NCBI RefSeq assembly: GCF_010669145.1
Contig: NZ_CP048632.1
Coordinates: 620,001-684,000, forward strand
Reading direction: 5' to 3'
Length of the DNA: 64,000 nt
Source of the DNA: Rhizobium oryzihabitans
GTDB lineage: Bacteria; Pseudomonadota; Alphaproteobacteria; Rhizobiales; Rhizobiaceae
Positions 1 through 7,601 of this stretch are shown piece by piece (the first letter of the stretch is position 1; the number at the start of each line of letters is the position of its first letter). The position numbers and the translations under genes were made by a program. The notes under the pieces were generated by a model. It did not search any database. It was not told where the DNA came from and was given only the letters and a program-made list of their open reading frames with translations.

Positions 1-68
1 AGACCCGGCGGATCGAGCGTGACCAGAAGTGTGGTAAGCGCGTTGATGAGCGTTTCGCTGCTGGCCAT
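1..68 (-). CDS. MarC family membrane protein, 5' end only
   Basis: Only the first 22 codons lie in the window; the gene continues off the left edge. The translation begins MASSETLINALTTLLVTLDP, which matches the start of MarC-family integral membrane proteins (a polytopic family of unsettled transport function), where the first helix carries the LxTLDPxG pattern. The gene is divergent from gyrA, with about 217 bases between the two starts. The identification rests on a short stretch, so it is good but not certain. Confidence 0.7.
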   Translation of the reverse strand, partial: MASSETLINALTTLLVTLDPPG

Positions 69-285
69 TTTTTCCCCGCTTATTGCCTTTTTGTGCGTGA
101 GCCTACGCAAGTCGCGCCCGCTTTAAAAGGGAGCGGCGGCGCTTTTGCCGACCTAAATGGCGAAAAGCGGTGTATGTCTTGCAAATGACGCAAAAGACTG
201 TTCAAAACTCGCCGGGAAATTGGCTTAACGTGGCTGTTTCCGCTATAAAAATCCATCCGATTCTTAACAGAGAATGTGATCCGTT

Positions 286-3078
286 TTGACTGACCAGAGC
301 CCCCCCGGCGGCGGAAAACTTCCGCCAGGCATTGAACCGATTTCCATCATGGAGGAAATGCAGCGGTCGTATCTCGATTACGCCATGAGCGTCATCGTCT
401 CCCGCGCGCTTCCCGATGTCCGTGATGGTCTGAAGCCGGTTCATCGCCGTATTCTTTACGGCATGTCCGAACTTGGCATCGACTGGAACAAGAAATACGT
501 CAAATGCGCCCGCGTCACGGGTGACGTGATGGGTAAATTCCATCCGCACGGCAATTCGGCGATCTATGATGCGCTGGCGCGTATGGCGCAGGACTGGTCT
601 CTCCGTCTGCCGCTGATCGACGGGCAGGGCAATTTCGGCTCCATCGACGGCGATCCGCCGGCGGCCGAACGTTACACCGAATGCCGACTCGAAAAGGCCG
701 CCCATTCGCTGCTCGACGATCTCGACAAGGAGACGGTCGATTTCCGCGACAACTATGACGGCACCCTGCAGGAACCGGTCGTCATTCCGGCGAAGTTCCC
801 GAACCTGCTGGTCAACGGCGCAGGCGGCATCGCCGTCGGCATGGCCACCAATATTCCGCCGCACAATCTGTCCGAGGTCATCGACGGCTGTATCGCGCTG
901 ATCGAAAATCCGGCGATCGAACTGCCGGAACTGATGCAGATCATTCCCGGCCCGGATTTCCCGACCGGTGCGCTGATCATGGGCCGTTCCGGCATCCGCT
1001 CGGCTTACGAGACGGGCCGCGGTTCGGTCATTATGCGCGGCCGTGCGACCATCGAGCCGATGCGCGGCGACCGCGAGCAGATCATCATCACCGAAGTTCC
1101 CTATCAGGTGAACAAGTCGTCGATGATCGAGAAGATGGCGGAACTGGTCAAGGAAAAGCGCATCGAGGGTATTTCCGACCTGCGCGACGAATCCGACCGC
1201 CAGGGTTACCGCGTCGTCATCGAGCTGAAGCGCGACGCCAATGCCGATGTCATCCTGAACCAGCTTTATCGCTACACGCCACTGCAGACATCCTTCGGCT
1301 GCAACATGGTGGCGCTGAACGGCGGCAAGCCGGAGCAGATGACGCTGCTCGACATGCTGCGCGCTTTCGTGTCCTTCCGCGAGGAAGTCGTCAGCCGCCG
1401 CACGAAGTACCTGCTGCGCAAGGCGCGCGACCGCGCGCATGTGTTGGTGGGTCTGGCGATTTCGGTTGCCAATATCGACGAGGTCATCCGCGTCATCCGT
1501 CACGCTCCAGATCCGGCTACGGCCCGCGAGGAGTTGATGACCCGGCGCTGGCCGGCGCAGGAAGTGGAAAGCCTGATCCGTCTTATCGACGATCCGCGTC
1601 ACCGCATCAACGAAGACGGCACCTATAATCTCTCCGAAGAGCAGGCGCGCGCCATTCTCGAATTGCGCCTTGCCCGTCTCACCGCGCTTGGCCGCGATGA
1701 AATCGGCGATGAGTTGAACAAGATCGGCGCGGAAATCAGCGAATATCTTGAAATCCTGTCTTCGCGCCTGCGCATCATGCAGATCGTCACGGAGGAGCTC
1801 ATCTCCATCCGCAACGAGTTCGGCACCCCGCGCCGGTCCGAGATCGTCGAAGGCGGTCCCGATATGGACGATGAGGACCTCATCGCCCGCGAGGATATGG
1901 TCGTTACCGTTTCGCATCTCGGTTACATCAAGCGCGTGCCGCTGACCACTTACCGGGCGCAGCGTCGCGGCGGCAAGGGTCGTTCCGGCATGGCGACGCG
2001 CGACGAGGATTTCGTCAACCGTCTCTTTGTTGCGAATACGCATACGCCGGTGCTGTTCTTCTCCTCGCGCGGCATCGTGTATAAGGAAAAGGTCTGGCGC
2101 CTGCCGATCGGTACGCCGCAATCCAAGGGCAAGGCCCTCATCAACATGCTGCCGCTGGAACCCGGCGAGCGCATCACCACCATCATGCCGCTACCCGAGG
2201 ACGAGACGACCTGGGAAACGCTCGATGTGATGTTCTCGACGACACGCGGCACGGTTCGCCGCAACAAGCTCGGCGATTTCGTGCAGGTCAACCGCAACGG
2301 CAAGATCGCCATGAAGCTCGACGAGGAGGGCGATGAAATCCTCTCCGTCGAAACCTGTACGGACCAGGACGATGTGTTGCTGACAACGGCTCTTGGCCAG
2401 TGCATCCGCTTCCCCGTGGACGATGTGCGCGTCTTTGCCGGCCGCAACTCCGTCGGCGTGCGTGGCATCAACATGGCCGAAGGCGACCGCATCATCTCCA
2501 TGACCATTGTGGGTCACGTGGAGGCTGAACCGTGGGAGCGCGCCGCCTATCTGAAGCGTTCGGCTACCGAGCGGCGCGCCGCTGGCGTCGATGAGGATGA
2601 TATTGCACTGGTTGGCGAGGAAGTGACCGAAGAGGGCGAGCTCAGTGAAGAGCGTTATCAGGAGCTGAAGGCGCGCGAAGAATTCGTGCTGACGGTTTCC
2701 GTGAAGGGCTTCGGCAAGCGCTCGTCTTCTTACGATTTCCGCACATCGGGTCGCGGCGGCAAGGGCATCCGCGCCACTGACACCTCGAAGACAGCCGAGA
2801 TCGGCGAACTCGTCGCCGCCTTCCCGGTCGACGAAGGCGACCAGATCATGCTGGTTTCCGATGGCGGCCAGCTCATCCGCGTGCCGGTCAACGGCATCCG
2901 CATCGCAAGCCGCGCGACCAAGGGTGTCACGATCTTCTCCACCGCGAAGGATGAGAAGGTGGTTTCCGTGGAGCGCATCAACGAGCCGGAAGGCGACGAC
3001 GAAGCCGAAAACGGCAATGGCGAAGAGGCGGACGACAATCTGCCGAATACGCCGGAGGCACCGGAGAGCGAGGCGTAA
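286..3078 (+). CDS. gyrA: DNA gyrase subunit A
   Basis: Catalytic subunit of the type II topoisomerase that introduces negative supercoils using ATP hydrolysed by GyrB. The 930-residue length is usual for alphaproteobacteria. The N-terminal breakage-reunion domain shows the catalytic tyrosine at about residue 130 ([11 protein letters not shown]). The quinolone-resistance region [10 protein letters not shown] carries Ser91 and Asp95 at the E. coli 83/87 positions, so no resistance substitution is visible. The C-terminal beta-pinwheel contains the GyrA box RRGGKG at about residue 565 and a second RGGKG near 825. The tail after about residue 905 is acidic. The start is TTG with only a weak AGAGAA ahead; the N-terminus MTDQ and the lack of an upstream in-frame alternative support it. 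A strong terminator follows. Confidence 0.97.
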   Translation: MTDQSPPGGGKLPPGIEPISIMEEMQRSYLDYAMSVIVSRALPDVRDGLKPVHRRILYGMSELGIDWNKKYVKCARVTGDVMGKFHPHGNSAIYDALARMAQDWSLRLPLIDGQGNFGSIDGDPPAAERYTECRLEKAAHSLLDDLDKETVDFRDNYDGTLQEPVVIPAKFPNLLVNGAGGIAVGMATNIPPHNLSEVIDGCIALIENPAIELPELMQIIPGPDFPTGALIMGRSGIRSAYETGRGSVIMRGRATIEPMRGDREQIIITEVPYQVNKSSMIEKMAELVKEKRIEGISDLRDESDRQGYRVVIELKRDANADVILNQLYRYTPLQTSFGCNMVALNGGKPEQMTLLDMLRAFVSFREEVVSRRTKYLLRKARDRAHVLVGLAISVANIDEVIRVIRHAPDPATAREELMTRRWPAQEVESLIRLIDDPRHRINEDGTYNLSEEQARAILELRLARLTALGRDEIGDELNKIGAEISEYLEILSSRLRIMQIVTEELISIRNEFGTPRRSEIVEGGPDMDDEDLIAREDMVVTVSHLGYIKRVPLTTYRAQRRGGKGRSGMATRDEDFVNRLFVANTHTPVLFFSSRGIVYKEKVWRLPIGTPQSKGKALINMLPLEPGERITTIMPLPEDETTWETLDVMFSTTRGTVRRNKLGDFVQVNRNGKIAMKLDEEGDEILSVETCTDQDDVLLTTALGQCIRFPVDDVRVFAGRNSVGVRGINMAEGDRIISMTIVGHVEAEPWERAAYLKRSATERRAAGVDEDDIALVGEEVTEEGELSEERYQELKAREEFVLTVSVKGFGKRSSSYDFRTSGRGGKGIRATDTSKTAEIGELVAAFPVDEGDQIMLVSDGGQLIRVPVNGIRIASRATKGVTIFSTAKDEKVVSVERINEPEGDDEAENGNGEEADDNLPNTPEAPESEA

Positions 3079-3109
3079 GCCGCCTCGTTTCCTTACGCCC
3101 TTCAACAGA

Positions 3110-3146
3110 AAACCCCGCGAAGCCTGTGCTCCGCGGGGTTTTTCTT
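3110..3146 (+). terminator. Rho-independent terminator of gyrA
   Basis: ACCCCGCG pairs with CGCGGGGT across a short loop and is followed by TTTTTCTTT. It lies 32 bases after the gyrA stop codon. Confidence 0.9.
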
Positions 3147-3172
3147 TGCGTGTTACCGACTATGTCCGGTTC

Positions 3173-3433
3173 TTACCGAATTCGCATATGGACAGGCGCC
3201 CGTCCCGAACGGCGCGCGACATGAAGGTGGATGCTGGCTTCCGGCTGGTTGGCCCGCCAGGCGCGGGCGCCGTGCGACAGGAGCAGGCTGACGAGATCGC
3301 GCGTCTTTGCCTTGGAACGGTTGAGACCGAGATCGGCGATACGCATTGCCGCCTCGTGAATGGGATGCAGAACCGACAGACTGCCATGCCCGTTGCCAGA
3401 CGCAATGTCCGAATAATTCTCGTTGACTGCCAT
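3173..3433 (-). CDS. Small conserved hypothetical protein (86 aa)
   Basis: The 86-residue product begins MAVNENYSDIASG and is basic, with many Ala, Leu, His and Arg residues. The middle (about residues 28-62) could form one or two amphipathic helices. No known domain, signal peptide or membrane segment is visible. The frame uses the same GC-rich third-position pattern as neighbouring genes, and a GCGAGG purine stretch precedes the ATG. It sits between the gyrA terminator and the end of the D,D-carboxypeptidase gene on the same strand. I take it as a real gene of unknown function; overlapping frames on both strands are shadows. Confidence 0.55.
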   Translation of the reverse strand: MAVNENYSDIASGNGHGSLSVLHPIHEAAMRIADLGLNRSKAKTRDLVSLLLSHGARAWRANQPEASIHLHVARRSGRAPVHMRIR

Positions 3434-3516
3434 CTTGGAAAGCCTCGCTACACATTACACAATTCGAGGAGTCAGGCGGTGTTTTGAACAAAAGCCACCG
3501 CCTGTGGAAACGTTCG

Positions 3517-5010
3517 TTACTGGAGTGACGCCCAGCAGCTGACGCCTTTCTTTTTCAATGCATTGCATGCATTTACCGCGGCGTTCTGGCCATCGAAACC
3601 GCCGAAACGGGCGCGGTAGATCTGGGAGCCGTCCTTGCTGAAGGCAACTGTGAAGGGTTTTGCAGAGCGGAGAGCGGCCCCACCTTTTTCCTGTGCGCTC
3701 TGCAACAGGCCGCGAGCGGAATTCTCGTCCGGCGATGCACCGATCTGGATCACCCAGCCGCCCTGCGAAACCTCTGCCCTTGCGGAGACGGAAGGAGCAG
3801 ACGATACGGAAGGTGCTGTCGATGCGGTGACGATATTGTCCACCTTGGTCGAGTTGGTAATCAACTTGCGGTCGGGTGCGACGGGCGCCTGATTGATGGG
3901 ATCCTTGCCCTTCTGCCAGGTGGCGGCCTCCATGGCCTTTACGGCTGCATTGGAAGAGGAGCCGGCGAAGGCGGTAACCGGCGCTTCTTCGTAACGGGTC
4001 TGCGGCACAGGGCCAGAATTGGGCAGGCCGGCTGCAGTTGCGGCAACGGCTACGGAAGGAACGGCTGCTGCTACTGCGACGGGTTCTTCAACCGGCGCGG
4101 ACCGTGTCTGTGCGATGAGATTGCTGTTTCCGCCACGCGATGCCTGCGGCAGATAGGTGGCAACAAGCTTGCGCATGGTGGCGTCGCGGGCGGCGCTGGA
4201 GCGTCCTCCGAGGACGACAGCAACGATGGAGCGGCCGTCAAGCTGCGCCGATGTCGCGAGATTGCTGCCAGCGGCGCGGGTGTAACCGGTCTTGATGCCG
4301 TCCACGCCTCTTACCGTTCCGACGAGGCGATTGTGGTTGCCGATGACCTGCTTGCCGAAATTGAAGGTACGGGTGGAGAAATAACCGTAATATTGCGGAT
4401 AGTGCTGGCGAAGGGCGATGCCGAGACGTGCCTGGTCGCGTGCCGTCGTCATCTGCGCCGTGTTGGGCAGGCCGTTGGCATTGCGATATGTCGTCCGAGT
4501 CATGCCGAGGGCGCGGGCCTTGGCCGTCATCATACGGGCGAAACGGTCTTCCGAACCACCGAGATATTCGCCGAGTGCTGTCGCCATATCGTTGGCGGAG
4601 CGGGTGACGAGCGCCAGAATGGCCTGCTCTACCGTGATCGAGCCGCCGGCGCGAACGCCGAGCTTGGAAGGAGGCTCCTTTGCGGCGTTGGCCGAGACCG
4701 GAACCTTGGAATCGAGCGAGATACGTCCGGTATTCAGCGCTTCGAAGGTCAGATAAAGCGTCATCATCTTTGTGAGCGATGCGGGATAACGCAGGCCGTC
4801 CGGATCCTCGCCATAGAGAACCTTGCCGGTCTTGGCGTCGATGACGATGCCCGCATATTTCGGATCCGCCTGTGCGGTTCCCACGGATGTTGCGGTTATG
4901 AACGCCGCAGCAAGGGTCAACGCAACAAACCTTACAAAAGACGCCGCGCCTACATTGCGCGAAAGTGCCCCGGATAGACTTTTCAACACTGCTGAACTCT
5001 TCAATCGCAT
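3517..5010 (-). CDS. D-alanyl-D-alanine carboxypeptidase with SPOR domain
   Basis: Penicillin-binding protein of the S11 (DacA/DacC/DacF) family, which trims the terminal D-Ala from peptidoglycan stem peptides in the periplasm. The 497-residue product has an N-terminal hydrophobic signal (about residues 24-48, ending TAQA-DP). All three active-site motifs are present: SLTK at 78-81, SAN at 138-140 and KTG at 240-242. A low-complexity Ala/Pro/Val linker (about 280-415) leads to a C-terminal SPOR domain (about 418-497), which binds denuded septal glycan and suggests a role in division. The start at 5010 is preferred over an in-frame codon at 5133 because it places the signal peptide correctly and has a GGAACAG ribosome site. 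The downstream minus-strand partner is separated by an ordinary gap. Confidence 0.92.
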   Translation of the reverse strand: MRLKSSAVLKSLSGALSRNVGAASFVRFVALTLAAAFITATSVGTAQADPKYAGIVIDAKTGKVLYGEDPDGLRYPASLTKMMTLYLTFEALNTGRISLDSKVPVSANAAKEPPSKLGVRAGGSITVEQAILALVTRSANDMATALGEYLGGSEDRFARMMTAKARALGMTRTTYRNANGLPNTAQMTTARDQARLGIALRQHYPQYYGYFSTRTFNFGKQVIGNHNRLVGTVRGVDGIKTGYTRAAGSNLATSAQLDGRSIVAVVLGGRSSAARDATMRKLVATYLPQASRGGNSNLIAQTRSAPVEEPVAVAAAVPSVAVAATAAGLPNSGPVPQTRYEEAPVTAFAGSSSNAAVKAMEAATWQKGKDPINQAPVAPDRKLITNSTKVDNIVTASTAPSVSSAPSVSARAEVSQGGWVIQIGASPDENSARGLLQSAQEKGGAALRSAKPFTVAFSKDGSQIYRARFGGFDGQNAAVNACNALKKKGVSCWASLQ

Positions 5011-5149
5011 ATTTCTGTTCCGCTCGGACACGCCCCGCCCGAATGCTCCGGGAAGAAACTTTATCGGGATGGCGTTACCAAGTGGTTTATGAAAGGTATC
5101 CGGTTTCCATAAAATGCGACTTTTCGCCCGCAATCTGTCCCGTGCCGTG

Positions 5150-5869
5150 TCACGGATTTCTGTCTTTTACGAGGCGCTGCTCGACATAAGCTTTTATATC
5201 CGCGTCGAGCTTTGCCCATTGCGGCAGCAGGCTGGCTGAAAAACGATAGAACAGGCTGAGGTCCTGACCGGCGTGGATGTCCCTCTGGCAGTCGCTGCCG
5301 GTCGCCTCCTGCGGTGTCTGCGGCAGGAGGCAGCGGACGACGTAGTCGTTTTCGCCTTCACGCTTCCCGGTCAATATGACTTCCTTGCCGTAACCGGAAT
5401 CGGCGCGCAGACGGTGCAACATCAGGCCATGTTTCAACGGGACCGGCTCTCCTTCCGTCAGCCGGGAATAAATTGGCCCGAAACGGCCAGACATATCCTC
5501 GGACATGGTGCTCTGCGACAGCTGGATAAAAATCAGCCCAGCCGCCTTTGCCGGGTCATCAAAGGCGGCCCGATTGGCGTCTTCATATCCCTCAAGCTCC
5601 GGCCAAGTCAGATAAAGATCAACCCGCTCGCGCTCTCCGTCCTGACGTTCGGAGGGCACCCGCAGCGTGTTTTTGGCAAGCTTCAGCCGATCGTTGCCGA
5701 TTGTTATCTGCACCTCATCGGTTGCCGTCGTGTGGCCCGCCTGGAGAATTCGGTCGCCATACCATTTGATGCCGAAATTGAGGGCAGCGACGAAAACGAG
5801 AATGATGACGGCGATCACCACGACGCGCCGCATCAGGGACGATGAAAGCAGGGGGCTTCCGTTATGCAT
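5150..5869 (-). CDS. Membrane-anchored conserved hypothetical protein
   Basis: The 239-residue product has one N-terminal membrane helix (about residues 14-32, rich in Val and Ile), followed by a soluble, presumably periplasmic region of about 200 residues with two cysteines near the C-terminus (RCLLPQ and SDCQRD) that could form a disulphide. I recognise it as a rhizobial family without an assigned function. The start at 5869 has GGAAG just upstream; an in-frame ATG at 5833 is an alternative. The gene lies upstream of the carboxypeptidase gene on the same strand with a 139-base gap, so cotranscription is possible. The longer frame reaching 6304 overlaps the oppositely oriented zinc-ribbon gene and is not needed. 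Confidence 0.7.
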   Translation of the reverse strand: MHNGSPLLSSSLMRRVVVIAVIILVFVAALNFGIKWYGDRILQAGHTTATDEVQITIGNDRLKLAKNTLRVPSERQDGERERVDLYLTWPELEGYEDANRAAFDDPAKAAGLIFIQLSQSTMSEDMSGRFGPIYSRLTEGEPVPLKHGLMLHRLRADSGYGKEVILTGKREGENDYVVRCLLPQTPQEATGSDCQRDIHAGQDLSLFYRFSASLLPQWAKLDADIKAYVEQRLVKDRNP

Positions 5870-6007
5870 GAGCTTCCAGATTCGTTCTTGCCATCGGCCG
5901 CATTTCCCCGGGTGGAAATAGATGGGCAAAGCTTTAACCTGCGGCGATCGCCATTGAAATGATGTTTTGCCGCTGCTACCTGATGGGATGCAAGCAAAGG
6001 ACGGCAT

Positions 6008-6271
6008 ATGGCAGCGCGTGACAGATATTCCCGGAAGCTCGAATGTTCCAAATGTGGCCATCAGGGTTTTGCCGAGGTGTCGGAATCCGATGAAAAGGGC
6101 CGGCCCAACGTCGATTTTCGCGTCGATGAAATGCCGCGCGGCTTCCGCACCGAGCGCGCCTCCGGCGACCCCACGGATTTCATGATCCGCTGCGGCCAAT
6201 GCGGCAACATATTCCGTTTCCTGCAGAAAACCGCCTATGCGCCGGGAGGCGAACCGCGCGTGAAGGCCTGA
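6008..6271 (+). CDS. Small zinc-ribbon protein (87 aa)
   Basis: The product carries two Cys pairs, CSKCGH near residue 13 and CGQCGN near residue 62, spaced as in a zinc ribbon or rubredoxin-like knuckle. Between them is a charged region. No membrane segment is present. It is divergent from the minus-strand membrane protein gene and is followed 15 bases later by another small gene on the same strand, suggesting a two-gene unit. Function unknown; a nucleic-acid or protein-interaction role is only an inference from the fold. Confidence 0.75.
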   Translation: MAARDRYSRKLECSKCGHQGFAEVSESDEKGRPNVDFRVDEMPRGFRTERASGDPTDFMIRCGQCGNIFRFLQKTAYAPGGEPRVKA

Positions 6272-6286
6272 ACGGAAGGTGCTGGC

Positions 6287-6514
6287 ATGACCATATCGCA
6301 ACAACCGAACGGGGCGCCGCAGAGGCGCAAGCCGATCTGGCCGTGGATTGTGCTTTTGGTGCTGACGCTTTGCGCCATCTACTCCTATAATAGGGCCAAC
6401 GAAATCATCGCTGAACTCTCCGACACATTGCCGCCGGCGCTGCTCAATCTTTTCGAGGATATTTTAAAGGGTGGCGGACGGCACGGCGACGGCGGGCCGA
6501 GTATAGGCGTCTGA
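6287..6514 (+). CDS. Small single-pass membrane protein (75 aa)
   Basis: The product has a polar, Arg/Lys-containing N-terminus, one hydrophobic helix at about residues 19-36 (WPWIVLLVLTLCAIYSY), and a C-terminal tail rich in Gly, Asp and His. It starts 15 bases after the zinc-ribbon gene. The positive-inside rule suggests a cytoplasmic N-terminus. No family is recognised; it is probably real because of its spacing and composition. Confidence 0.55.
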   Translation: MTISQQPNGAPQRRKPIWPWIVLLVLTLCAIYSYNRANEIIAELSDTLPPALLNLFEDILKGGGRHGDGGPSIGV

Positions 6515-6589
6515 CGCATCGAGCCGGCGAAGAGGTGCAGTTTGTACCACCCAGCCTTTCACCGATGGTCCTATTTTTCCACTGTATCA

Positions 6590-6660
6590 AAGAAAAAAGC
6601 CCCGCAAACGGGCGGGGCAGGTTGATCGCTCGGGGAAAGTTGGGCAATGCCCGGGAGCGA
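6590..6660 (-). ncRNA. Candidate small RNA with intrinsic terminator
   Basis: Read on the minus strand, a TATATAA -10-like box (about 6666-6672) is followed by an element whose ends pair perfectly (ATCGCTC with GAGCGAT at 6655-6661 and 6625-6631). Inside it is a tight GGGC-AAT-GCCC hairpin. About six bases later comes GCCCCGC/GCGGGGC (6599-6618), followed by a run of six T. Together these look like a transcript of about 70 nt ending in an intrinsic terminator. No protein-coding gene on this strand could use that terminator. The -35 region is not convincing. The family is not recognised. Confidence 0.5.
6593..6618 (-). terminator. Rho-independent terminator on the minus strand
   Basis: The inverted repeat GCCCCGC...GCGGGGC has the T tract on the minus strand, 3' of the stem. 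It ends the candidate small RNA. The plus-strand membrane-protein gene ends 85 bases before it, but the plus-strand side lacks a T tract. Confidence 0.75.
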
Positions 6661-6935
6661 TGTGCTTATATAAGCGACAATATTGCTGACGCGATAGGCC
6701 ACTTCCGTCCCAAACAGTACGCCGACGCATAAATTTTGCTCAATGGGTGAGATTTTGAGAGATGGTTCTTCGACAACTATTGAGCTGGGAGCTTCAGGTC
6801 GGTGCGGCCCCGCCTGACTGCTTCAGCGGTTTGGCCATTGCAAAACGGGAAAAGCGATCCGACAATCCCCCGGCAGGTTGCCCGATTCTTGATGTTGCCT
6901 CGAATTGCACATATTCGACCCTAACATAACCGGAC

Positions 6936-7100
6936 ATGAGCAGACGCATGGATAAATCCGGAATTCTCTTCGTGGCACTGTTGCTGGTGCTTGTTGCAAT
7001 CGTTCTCAGCCTGACGCTGTTCGATTCGGGCCAGCAAATCCCCGCGATTCCTTCAGGCGAGGGCTCTTTATTGCCGCCGGCGACGACGCCTGGGCAATGA
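6936..7100 (+). CDS. Small single-pass membrane protein (54 aa)
   Basis: A short frame encodes MSRRMDKSGILF, then a hydrophobic helix of Val/Leu/Ile (about residues 10-28), then a Pro/Gly-rich tail ending TTPGQ. An in-frame ATG at 6948 would give a 50-residue form. The codon pattern is GC-rich in third positions and the basic N-terminus followed by a helix is typical of small inner-membrane proteins. No family is recognised. It lies directly upstream of tRNA-Ser. Confidence 0.5.
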   Translation: MSRRMDKSGILFVALLLVLVAIVLSLTLFDSGQQIPAIPSGEGSLLPPATTPGQ

Positions 7101-7189
7101 TTTACAGCTTGGCAACAGGAGGAGGACGCGGGCTTGCGCCAGCGGGATTGACGGCCATTTTCAAACCGCTATAAAGCCTCACCACCGAT

Positions 7190-7279
7190 GGATGGGTGTC
7201 CGAGTGGTTTAAGGAACCGGTCTTGAAAACCGGCGTGCGTGAGAGCGTACCGTGGGTTCGAATCCCACCCCATCTGCCA
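7190..7279 (+). tRNA. tRNA-Ser (anticodon UGA)
   Basis: This is a class II tRNA of 90 nt. The acceptor stem GGATGGG pairs with CCCATCT (one G-U wobble), the discriminator is G, and CCA is encoded. The anticodon stem CCGGT/ACCGG holds loop CTTGAAA with anticodon TGA. A long variable arm (GCGTGCGTGAGAGCGTAC region) and a TTCGAATCC T-loop follow. It decodes UCA and other UCN codons. Confidence 0.96.
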
Positions 7280-7601
7280 TTTTACATCATACTTTTCCTA
7301 TTCAACCTTTGTACTCAAACGGTTCCGGATCATCTGTCCCAACGGTTTCCGTGACGTTTTGTACTATCGATGCGGCGAATGTAAGCGCATTGACGCATTT
7401 CACCGCATCAGAAGGCGCCAGCCACTTGTTCGGGTGGTCGATGTTGATGACAGTGGAAAAAATCAATAACGATCCGATCCTGCTCCACGGTTTTCCAACG
7501 AAATGGAAGGCAATTCTTGGGCGTTGACTATCGTAACCCTTTTGGGTTACTCGTTCACCCAGATTTTTATTATTTTATTTTGATATATATTCGAGATATT
7601 A
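7280..7601 (+). other. Gene-free leader between tRNA-Ser and the SUMF1-like gene
   Basis: About 320 bases with no convincing gene on either strand. The 3' 60 bases are extremely A/T-rich, unlike the surrounding chromosome. No duplicate of the tRNA 3' end and no integrase remnant could be recognised. The region holds the promoter and palindrome reported separately. Confidence 0.5.
7524..7552 (+). promoter_or_regulatory. Candidate promoter with an operator-like palindrome
   Basis: TTGACT (7524-7529) and TTACTC (7547-7552) are 17 bases apart. The spacer contains a perfect inverted repeat, GTAACCC-TTTT-GGGTTAC (7533-7550), that overlaps the -10 box. The arrangement is what a repressor site would look like, but a cruciform or a weak attenuator is equally possible. 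The downstream gene starts 50 bases later. Confidence 0.4.

Noticed and set aside
202..2121. 639-residue minus-strand open frame antisense to gyrA
   Set aside because: Shadow of a GC-rich gene: gyrA is unmistakable on the other strand, and the antisense product has no recognisable domain.
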